Source of the DNA: Erythroxylum novogranatense
Taxonomy: Eukaryota; Streptophyta; Magnoliopsida; Malpighiales; Erythroxylaceae
Reading direction: 5' to 3'
DNA: 64,000 nucleotides
NCBI GenBank assembly: GCA_029891385.1
Contig: CM057234.1
Coordinates: forward strand, 23,732,350 to 23,796,349
The position numbers were made by a program, and so were the translations under genes. The notes under the pieces were generated by a model. That model made no database searches and was not told the origin of the DNA. It was given only the letters and a program-made list of their open reading frames with translations. Positions 54,704 through 64,000 of the stretch are shown here, one piece after another. Every line of letters starts with the position of its first letter. The first letter of the stretch is position 1.

Positions 54704-54774
54704 TTACCAATACAATTGGAACATAAAATAAAAAGAATTGAAGATCTTTTGGAACAGTTGCACCAAACGATTTG

Positions 54775-55119
54775 ATGTCCTATTTGGTCGCCGCTGGTGA
54801 CGAAAAATACAAAGAAGCATTATCAGCAACTGAGCTCCTAGGAATCCCAGCAGAAGGATTCAGAAAAACAAGAGAACCTGAAATATTATCACAAGGAGTT
54901 ACAAGTATCATAAAGCAAAACAATAGTGCAATTTATCTGTTGATAAAAGCACCGAAGAAATTGAAAGTCTTGGAAACAAATGTTGCGAGATTAGAAGATA
55001 ATTTGATTAAAACATCAAAAGAAAATCCGCAATTCCAAGAAGCTCTTGAAAAATTAATTCAAGAAGTCAACAGAATTAAAATCACAGAAAAAGGAGATAC
55101 AGCACCACCAGCTGTGTAG
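54775..55119 (+). pseudogene. endogenous caulimovirid small ORF (ORF2-like), cut by element D
   Basis: From ATG 54,775 the frame runs 114 codons: KYKEALSATELLGIPAEGF, SIIKQNNSAIYLLI and a Lys/Glu-rich coiled coil ending near EKLIQEVNRIKIT. The pattern suggests the second small ORF of badna/tungroviruses, a virion-associated or nucleic-acid-binding protein in relatives. Element D starts at 55,115, and the stop codon (55,117-55,119) lies within its LTR, so the natural C-terminus and the polyprotein that should follow are lost here. Confidence 0.55.
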
Positions 55120-55551
55120 CACCCCACTCCCGACAAGACCCGAACCCGACATCAATAAAGGATATCCGAGCCCAAACCCATGAGGGTGGCGATTAATACA
55201 ATCACTACCTTTTAAAACTATTTATAACATTTATCTTTTCTTTCAAAAGGTTGAGTGTACTGAAAACGGTAAACAATTTGTGCCCACTTCAATTCAAATC
55301 ATTTTCAGTAGAACAATATTATTCAAAAGGGCACTCATTTACATTTATCAATAAAACATGATTCCTAAACTGGGCTCATCGCTATTTCGAACATTTACAA
55401 ATACACTATACAATACATTTACACATAATCAATGGGACCCATCAAACAAATCACTACACTAATGCAGACGTGAACGACATCGATCCCGACCAAAACTCGC
55501 TCTTCTTGCTGGCGGACATACTCCCGTGTGTCAAACGGGTACTCTTCCTTT

Positions 55552-57399
55552 CTGAAAAATAGATGCAATGTTGGGTGAGTTTGCGAACTCAAGTGAGAAA
55601 CCATCATCGATGGTTCACCCAACTCATGCATTCACAATCATATACACATAACACACAAGAGCATTTACAGAATATCGCATGCAATTTCCTTATTCACAAT
55701 TTTCGGTCATTTACGGTCAATTCAGATTTTCATCATCATATACATATGCAATGCGATGTGACACTTTCATTTTCTTTTCGTTGTTATGACCGAATACTAT
55801 CACTTATCGTAAATCGGACGCGTCCGGAGTAGGAGAGCCCTCGTGGTATGCACTAACTCCTCTCGCCAAGAATAAGATTCACATTTTGGCGTAGTAGGAG
55901 AGCCCTCGGGTATGCACTATCGCCCACTCACATTAGGGATAGGAGAGCCCTCCGGGTATGCACTAGTCCCTCGAGCTCAAAGCTTCGGTTCAAGATAGTG
56001 GCGCCTCGGTCAACAACTATCTTTATCTCGATCGTTCAATTATGCATGAATGCACGTGTCACTTTCCAATTCGATATCACTTTTCATTTCTTGGACCTTT
56101 AGTCCGCATTTCATCATAGCAATTCAATTCATTTTTCATCGATGCATTTACTATTCAATTCATTCATGCACTCATACACATTTACTCATCTTTGCACTTC
56201 AATATCATAATCCAATATTTCAACACCCATGGTCGAAATCAATCAAAAGCGATCACACTTGTATCCATCCTTAACTCCACATGGCATAAGTACATATAAT
56301 TAAACACATAAGGCTGAGAAACCAACTAGGTTACTCACCGCACTTCCGAAGCTACTGACGGAAGTCCCAAAGATATCCGTGGAATTGCTCCATCGGTGCC
56401 TCTATAACAATCAAATAATCGCACATCACTAATTATACCCATTTCAATAATCAATCATGCATGTTTAGCAAATGCAATAAATACTATACATGTTATGACA
56501 TTCTCAATCTTATTCCTGAATTTCTCAATCTGATCACTCTCACTCTAATTCATAACAGTTCTCAATACCATAATTCAATTCCATACAAAATCACAATCAC
56601 TATTCATTTACCACTCAACTCCGATAATCATCTAATTACATTCTGAATTCCCATCCTTATCAATTCAATATTCTTAGTCTCCAAATTCATATTAATCATT
56701 TAGGAACCCATTCATTTGAAATCATCCTTAAATTCATTACTTGTAACAATCATCTTATAATCACTTAATTTCATTTCTTCTAAATTGAAATTCTTATTCT
56801 CTCAAATGCCATTTTGATCCATAACTAATCCAAATTGAATCCCAAAATTCTCCAATTCAAAAACCTCAATAATCTACTTCTCGGAAATCAGTCTCCTTCG
56901 CCACGACGTCCGATCCTTCGTCTCGGCGTGAAATCTGCTGTTGTCATCGACGACGTCATTGCTTTGTCGTCGCGACGTCGGACTAAGCTCGTTTCGTCAT
57001 CGCGGCTAAACCCATTGTCGTCATGGCGTCGTCCAATTCTGCTCATCGCAAGCGCATTTAATTAAATATTCGTCGCGACGCAAGTAAAGGGGCTCGCCAC
57101 AAGTGTTCATCACTGCGCCGTGACGTGAACCCGTAAACTTCGTCCAAACCCGAAATTCACCGATCTTCCGATATAAATCCATTCAATTCACTTCAGATCA
57201 CTCCCAAACAATTATATACACTACACTTAATTCATTTCTAACCTCAAATCCATCTAAAACTCATTATTCATCAAAATCCCAAATCAAACTCAACATTTTC
57301 TTAAAACCCTATCATCCAAACTTTCAAATTCTCAAACAATTTATAACCTCATTCAATGCTCAAATCAAACTATTTAAAACATAAACAAGTAGAACTTAC
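55552..57399 (-). promoter_or_regulatory. predicted spliced-leader signals in LTR D1
   Basis: GTAAGT donor 57,399-57,394; TATAG acceptor ending 56,402; mini-exon 56,401-56,339 (63 nt); GTGAGT donor 56,338-56,333; CAG acceptor 55,554-55,552. Intron-like lengths are 998 and 787 nt. Confidence 0.5.
56895..57125. repeat. CpG-rich repeat cluster in LTR D1
   Basis: Words such as CGTCGCGACGT, CGTCATGGCGTCG and CGTCGCGACGC over 230 bp, within the predicted first intron. A related but rearranged cluster lies in LTR D2 at 63,338-63,465. Confidence 0.75.
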
Positions 57400-58086
57400 T
57401 TGATTTAAGTCTCAAATCTTCAAAGATCAACCCACCTAAGCTCATCGACATCCACGATGAAGGAAGGAGAATTTTCTTCTTTCAAAAGCCATAAGCATCG
57501 TGGAAAGCAACAGTTTAGAGGTTAGGGTTTAAATACAATGGAAATAAGGTTTGTTTTGGCAAATTTAATTGCCACAAGTCCAAATCTTAGGGTCTGTCAA
57601 TCCAATTCTTATTCTAATTTCCTCATAAAATCGCAATAACCATCCATAATAAACCCTAAAATCTCAACTCCAATTGTTTATATCAATTGTCAATCAATCT
57701 CTAATCTTAATCAAATTAATCAATCACTAAGCCAATTTTTCGGTCCGGATCCAACACTCTAAAAATTTCAGAAAATTTCCTATAAATTCAGAAAATTAGG
57801 AAATATCCAATCCTATATTCCAATTTCAATTTCCAAATCCTCTCAATTCAATTTCACTCGATTCTTTATTCAAAACCCAATTTATACACTTATCACTCGG
57901 CCAATTTTCACAAATCAATCGAAATTGTCATACACGTACGCGTACACATATGCTTATGCAATAATAAATCATTTACCAATAACTATAAAAGCTATAATGC
58001 ATGTGCAATCAAACATTAGCCTGTACTCAATTTTAACCCGATCCAAATTACTGATATACCCGTCACACCGGTAACGGGATGTTACA

Positions 58087-61000
58087 ATTCTCCCCTCCTA
58101 ATAAAAATTTCGTCCTCGAAATTTCATATACAATTTATTAGGAAAACAGGGGAATTAGTCCGATCACTAAAATACCTTTTTCCACTATATCATTACAGAA
58201 CTAAATTCTGCCAATACAATCAATTGCAAATTCTTTACTTTCGATACCAATAACACATACATCCGATCATAACAATATTCCCTATTTCTGCCCATATAAC
58301 ACTTTACAAATCCAAATCATCCTTTAGGTTTACACTGACGTACCAATGTATAATTCTATTCACAATACGGTCACCTCGAGACCACTTATACCGAATTTAA
58401 TTTCTTCCAATTTTACCTTTATCTTTATCTCAGTGTATCCTGACCGAGACGATACACTTCGAAACATTTCCTTAATCGATTACCAGATTACATCTCTTTA
58501 GAATTAAAACATCAATTTCATAAGATTGAAATAACCTCAATGATAATCAATTCAACTCATGACCACTCATAATACGCCACTTTCAGTACCAATAACACAT
58601 ATATATATCAAATCAAATCATAATGATATTTTCGAACTTTGTTCATAAAACAATTAATGAATCCGAATCATCTTTTTAGTTCTTAACCTGCCTTACAAGT
58701 CTATTCACACCACAATCATATGGAAGTCACTAATAACGAATTTAATTTCCCATTTACCTTTTTTTTCTCAGTCAATGCATAGTTTGGCCGAGGTGACACA
58801 TTTAGAGACATTTCATGTATCGCTTATCATATTGCATCTCTCCAATGCCAATTACAAATCTCATAAGGTTTCAAAACTTCGATAATCATCAATTTGGCTC
58901 ATTTTTATCAATTTGGATTTCTTAATCCCTATTACAGATTCATTTCGTCTAATCCACACTATCTCGAATCAATCGTGCCCTTCAACTATTTAAAGGCCCC
59001 GGTCACTTTAATATCGGGATAAACGACTCCTTTTTGACTATATAACCCTTTATACACTATTCGGATTGTATTACAAGATAACAATTACTATACCCACCTT
59101 CAATCTGAACTATACATCAGTCTCATAACCCTATGAACTCCAAAAATATCAGTTTCACATTTAATATCAGCAGTCAACTCTGTAGGTCAAACATACACAT
59201 AATCAATCATTCATTTTCTCTATAGCTGAATCCATTCACAATTCCTCGATAAGGTCTACAAATTCAAATTCTCAATTCGGATTTTGCCATGCTTTCAATA
59301 CACGCCTGCACATTTGGTTTGGAATTCCAATAGCGAATACTTTATTTTTGTTCTTTGTTTCTTCGACAACTTACACTTAGTCTTACCTCAGGTTTCATAA
59401 CCTTATCGCTAAATTATTTGCTTCTTTAACGAAATTCTGAGACAACCAAACGCATAATCCTTTTCCCAATTCACTACTATCACGATCACTATTGCTTTAC
59501 ATACGCATATATATCCAAAATATTTCTGTACGAATAGAATCTCCACGAATGTAAAATCACTTTGCACTGTATCAACAAATTGCCTCATAACCTTTACTGG
59601 AACACTTTACTACATATTTCAGAATCCCCAAATTAAAGTGATATCATAAATATTCGAATTATAAATTTCTCCAAATATCTCTTTTTACAATTATTAGTCA
59701 TTCAATCCACACGTTTTTCCTCAAACATTTTCATCAAGGGCTAAAATTAGAAAACCTTTAACAATTTCTGGACGTATCCAATATACAATCAGTCCTAAAA
59801 TAACTCCAAATTTCTTATATATATTTGTCCTTTGCACATTTCGTATTTTATCAATTCCTCTATCGCCATTAAATCTCCCAAAGCCACATTCGAAGAAATA
59901 TTTTATTATTTTATTTTATTTTATTTTCTCCACTTTTTAAATACATTACAATATCATTAACAATCATAGCCACTCTTCAATCTAAATACAATTGAGACAC
60001 TTTACTCTTCAATAGCACAATACATTCAGGAGCATTAATAACTTTGATAATTTCCACCTAAAATTCCTTATACCATACTCATGATGGATTTTCATATAAC
60101 TCTTTAAATATTGGATGTCTCCAATGAGGATCAAATTTTTTTTTTTCATAATCTTTTCCCCGTTTCATTATAACCTATTCAAACACATATTCTCATACAC
60201 TAGATTCTCCACATATTTCAATTTATTCGCAATCATTACAAACTGAGTTAATAACATATTTATCAAATCCGCTTTATGCTTGACGATCCTATTTACACGA
60301 AATATTCATGAATCAATATTCTCCTCAAATCACGACTAATATCTCTTTACCGTTCAATAATCGTATTGCATAGTCGGATTCTTTACATTATCATAACACG
60401 TGCCCTTTTTAGTGACATATTCTATCTCTTTCACTTGAGTCTCCTTTAAGATTAGGACTCCTAATAATGACCTTTTATTCATTTTAGCTTTATCTCAGAT
60501 TTACCCCTTTAATCAATAATTCATCCAATTAAATCATCTGATCGACTTAACCCAATTCAGGGGAAACTCTTCTGTGTAAGAAGATTTCTATCTATTTTCA
60601 TCAATACCACTAATGAAATTTCTAATCATCAATAAATCATCACATTTCTTATCGACATTCACCATGCCTTAAGAAATCAATTTAACTATACTCATGATAT
60701 CCCATAAAGATCAATTATGCCTCAATTCATATAAATCAGAACATCCTTTTAAATACTGTTCATTGAGGTACATACCATCAAAATCATTTCATCGACATCG
60801 AGAGACAGATGTAAAATAATTCACCAATTAGTCACTTACACTGTCCAATCTATGACTCCATTCATATCCAGTTTACAATCTCAATTCATTTCAATAGATC
60901 ACTACAAGCACTTTCATTTCTTGCTTTAACTCACATAAACTTTAACTATAAGAATTATGATTGGCGGTTATCCACTAACTCACCAATCAATTCCGATATC

Positions 61001-61539
61001 ATTCTTATCCATGGTGTATTCCCATTATCAGGTGTGCATTCGCATAGGCAAATCCATTGAATCTTAACAATTGTTCAACTTTTTCATCTACCAATATCAT
61101 TTTCTCACATTTCGATCTTTTCATTATTTCGTTTTACACAATTACACTCAAATCCATATCACAAACGTTCATTCATTCATGCTTTCTCACTTAACACATT
61201 CTGACTCTAAGTCATAGACTTCCAATCATAACTCTAATGTTGTATTTCATAATACGCCCATCAATACCAATACACTAAATTTCCAATTAATCATATCGTA
61301 CCATATACTTGTTCTTATTCCTTGATTTCCACAACTTCCATTTATCACATTCTACATATCATCTTTTCTTCACTATTTCTAACCACTTAAATCACTAGTA
61401 CAGGCTCATGGGTGAGACTCATATGCTATACTGGGGATCAGTCGTCACTGTCTGCCGAGACATGACTTAAATGTATGCAATTCGACACATTTTTCAGAAC
61501 GCCCATGTAAGATTGTACTTCCGGCTCGATACCATTAAA
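58087..61539 (-). mobile_element. element D interior, non-coding
   Basis: 3.45 kb without any frame worth naming. Left end: polypurine tract, minus-strand AGGAGGGGAGAAT at 58,087-58,099. Right end: minus-strand TGGTATCGAGCC at about 61,523-61,534, a primer-binding site. With no gag or pol it fits a LARD-like non-autonomous element. Pol may simply have decayed away, but the clean ends argue for a stable non-coding family. Confidence 0.65.
58241..58925. repeat. old two-copy repeat, period about 342 bp
   Basis: ACCAATAACACATA recurs at 58,246 and 58,588. It is followed in both units by matching words: AATCATC, GAATTTAATTTC, a GGCCGAGG or GACCGAGA word, a GCATCTCT or ACATCTCT word, and GATAATCA. 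Units are diverged. Confidence 0.75.
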
Positions 61540-63466
61540 TGTAGCACCTTCACTCCCGACAAGACCCGAACCCGACATCAATAAAGGATATCCGAGCGAA
61601 CCCCATGAGGGTGGCGATTAATACAATTACTACCTTTTAAAACTATTTATAACATTTATCTTTTCTTTCAAAAGCAATTGAGTGTACTAAAAGCAGTAAA
61701 CAATTTGTGCCCACTTTAATTCAAATCATTTTCAGAGAACAATATTATTCAAAGGGCACTCATTTACATTTATCAATAAAACATGATTCCCAAATGGGCT
61801 CACTTGCTATTTCGAACATTTACAAATACACTATACAATACATTTACACATAATCAATGGGACCCATCAAACAAATCACTACACTAATGCAGACGTGAAC
61901 GACACTGATCCCGACCCGAAAACTCTGTCTTGCTAGTGGCAGACATACTCCCGTGTGTCAAACGGGGTACTCTTCCTTTCCTGAAAAATAGATGCAATGT
62001 TGGGTGAGTTTGCGAACTCAGTGAGAAACCATCATCGATGGTTCACCCAACTCATGCATTCACAATCATATACACATAACACACAGTAGCATTTACAGTA
62101 ATATCGCATGCAATTTTCTTATTCACAATTTTCACCATTTACAAATAATTCGCATTTTCATCGATCATATACATATGCAATGCGCATGTGACACTTTCAT
62201 TTTCTTTTCGTTGTTGTGACTGAGCGCCTATCACTTATCAGAAATCAGACGCGTCTAGGGAGTAGGAGAGCCCTCAGGGTATGCACTAACTCCTCTCAGT
62301 TCAGTAACAGTATTCACATTTTTGGCGAATAGGAGAGCCCTCTGGGTATGCACTACTGCCCACTCACATTAGGGATAGGAGAGCCCTCTGGGTATGCACT
62401 AGTCCCCTCGAGCTCAAAGCTCGGTTCAGTATAGTGGCGTCTCAAGTCAACAACTATCTTTATCTGATCGTTCAATTATGCATGAATGCATGTGTCACTT
62501 TCCAATTCGATATCACTTTTCATTTCTTCGGACCTTTGGTCCGGCATTTCAGTCATAGGCAATTCAATTCATTTTTCACTGATGCATTTACTATTCAATT
62601 CATTCATGCACTCATACACATTTACTCATCTTTGCACTTCAATATCACAATCCAATATTTCAACACCCATGGTCCAAATCAATCAAAAGCGATCACACTT
62701 GTATCCATCCTTAACTCCACATGGCATAAGTACATATAATTAAACACATAAGGCTGAGAAACCAACTAGGTTACTCACCTGCACTTCCGAGCTACAGCCT
62801 GGAAGTCCCAGCATATCCGTGGAATTGCTCCATCGGTGCCTCTATAACAATCAAATAATCGCACATCACTAATTATACCCATTTCAATAATCAATCATGC
62901 ATGTTTAGCAAATGCAATAAATACTATACATGTTATGACATTCTCAATCCTATTCCTGAATTTCTCAATCTGATCACTCTCACTCTAATTCATAACAGTT
63001 CTCAATACCATAATTCAATTCCATACAAAATCACAATCACTATTCATTTACCACTCAACTCCGATAATCATCTAATTACATTCCGAATTCCCATCCTTAT
63101 CAATTCAATATTCTTAGTCTCCAAATTCCAATTAATCATTTAGGAACCCATTCATTTGAAATCATCCTTAAATTCATTACTTGTAACAATCATCTTATAA
63201 TCACTTAATTTCATTTCTTCTAAATTGAAATTCTTATTCTCTCAAATGCCATTTTGATCCATAACTAATCCAAATTGAATCCCAAAATTCTCCAATTCAA
63301 AAACCTCAATAATCTACTTCTCGAAAATCAGTCTCCTTCACACGACGTCCGATCCTTCGTCTCGGCGTGAAATCCCGCTTTCGTCGCGACGACTGACGCG
63401 TTGTTCGTCATGACGCAGCGATTCAAGCTTCGTTTCGTCATGACGAAATGCCCCATTGTCATGGCA
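61540..63466 (-). mobile_element. element D right LTR (D2, 5' LTR), cut by a second E-type LTR
   Basis: Collinear with D1 from TGTAGCACC to the palindrome cluster, then interrupted at about 63,467. Mini-exon 62,841-62,779, GTGAGT 62,778-62,773, CAG acceptor 61,983-61,981, double hairpin 61,999-62,051. The remainder is beyond the window. Confidence 0.9.
62268..62402. repeat. three copies of a 27-bp word in LTR D2
   Basis: TAGGAGAGCCCTC followed by a variable pair and GGGTATGCACTA, three times over 135 bp. LTRs A (14,488 and 14,532) and B carry two copies; D1 carries three altered ones. Confidence 0.9.
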
Positions 63467-64000
63467 GGTAACACCCCACACCAGAAGACCGAACCCGATA
63501 TCGTTGGTGATATCCGAGTCCGTGTCCCACGAGAGTGGCGTTACATCATCGATTTAAAATTCAGATATATTTTTTTTCTTCAGAGCTATTAACTCCACGC
63601 TCACACGGCATACACGATAAGTAAATAAAACGTGTTCAATAAAAACCAGCCAGTTATTACGGTCATCCAAGAATAATTACAATCACCAATGCAAGAAAAT
63701 ATTACTACCACAATGGCTCAAGAAAATACAATGCCTTGTTATACGTTGATTTCAAATACGCTTTACTAAGACACTAATGCATAACGAACCGATCCCGACC
63801 TCTAACCTTTACTGCGTCTCGGTAGAGACATACTCCGTGTCAACCGAGTATTCTTCGTAACCTGAAAATAAATGCAAATTTTGGGTGAGTTTTATGAACT
63901 CAAAGGAGAAACCATCATCGATGGTTCACTCAAATCATGCATTACGCCCATGGCGAAAGACAAGACAAGAATCATCAATTACCAATAAATGGCCAATAAC
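63467..64000 (-). mobile_element. second E-type LTR (E2), continues past window end
   Basis: From GGTAACACCCC onward it matches the first 530 bp of LTR E1 (26,627 onward), including the double hairpin at about 63,889-63,933. It is inserted in LTR D2. The first base is G where E1 has T. Confidence 0.85.

Larger units (their letters stand above)
55115..58086 (-). mobile_element. element D left LTR (D1, 3' LTR)
   Basis: TGTAGCACCCC at the left, GGATGTTACA at the right, 2,972 bp, no coding frame. Minus-strand signals: TATTTAAA-like at about 57,522-57,530, GTAAGT at 57,399, palindrome cluster 56,895-57,125, mini-exon 56,401-56,339, double hairpin 55,570-55,623. It is inserted in the EPRV after AGCTG (55,110-55,114). 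Confidence 0.9.

Overview
This is a nuclear plant (angiosperm) heterochromatin window. It is AT-rich and packed with LTR retrotransposons: Ty3/gypsy of the Tat and Tekay/Del types, Ty1/copia remnants, a miniature TRIM, and scrambled pieces of an endogenous caulimovirid (EPRV). I see no intact host gene, tRNA, rRNA or CRISPR array. Every coding region found belongs to a mobile element or old virus, and nearly all carry stops or frameshifts. The species cannot be told from the sequence.

Layout: (1) 1-10.6 kb: a Tat-lineage gypsy element on the minus strand (gag, PR, RT, RNase H, a second RNase H, integrase), followed by an 82-bp tandem repeat and an opposite-strand extra ORF that runs off the left edge. 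Its 5' LTR seems to be split by about 1.45 kb of foreign DNA. (2) 11.8-12.6 kb: a decayed copia pol. (3) 13.6-24.0 kb: a TRIM of about 0.4 kb hit by a Tekay element; the locus was later tandemly duplicated and one copy collapsed to a solo LTR. (4) 25.3-38.7 kb: a non-coding copia-type element (F) whose left LTR is broken by a truncated element with a 4.3-kb LTR (E); its interior holds a striking array of short hairpins. (5) 38.7-41.0 and 52.5-55.1 kb: EPRV fragments in mixed orientation. (6) 41.0-52.5 kb: a complete 11.5-kb Tekay chromovirus (C) inside the viral RNase H region, with target duplication GTTCA. (7) 55.1-63.5 kb: an ORF-less element (D) with 3-kb LTRs, itself hit by a second E-type LTR at the right edge.

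Main result: the four gypsy LTR families (A/B, C, D, E) share one internal plan despite strong divergence. Each has a TATA-like or CT-rich start region, a perfect GTAAGT donor, a long intron-like stretch, a TATAG acceptor, a 63-67 nt mini-exon, a GTGAGT donor, a second intron-like stretch with a conserved double hairpin, and a terminal TTTTCAG acceptor. This predicts a three-exon spliced leader encoded wholly within the LTR. The first 'intron' carries family-specific palindrome clusters at the same relative place, and in C and E also a degenerate repeat of 180-200 bp. I know of no description of this, but I could not search.

Caution: pairs of LTR copies differ in patches where CAG/CTG words are selectively disrupted. 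This looks like systematic sequence error, so some frameshifts may not be real.
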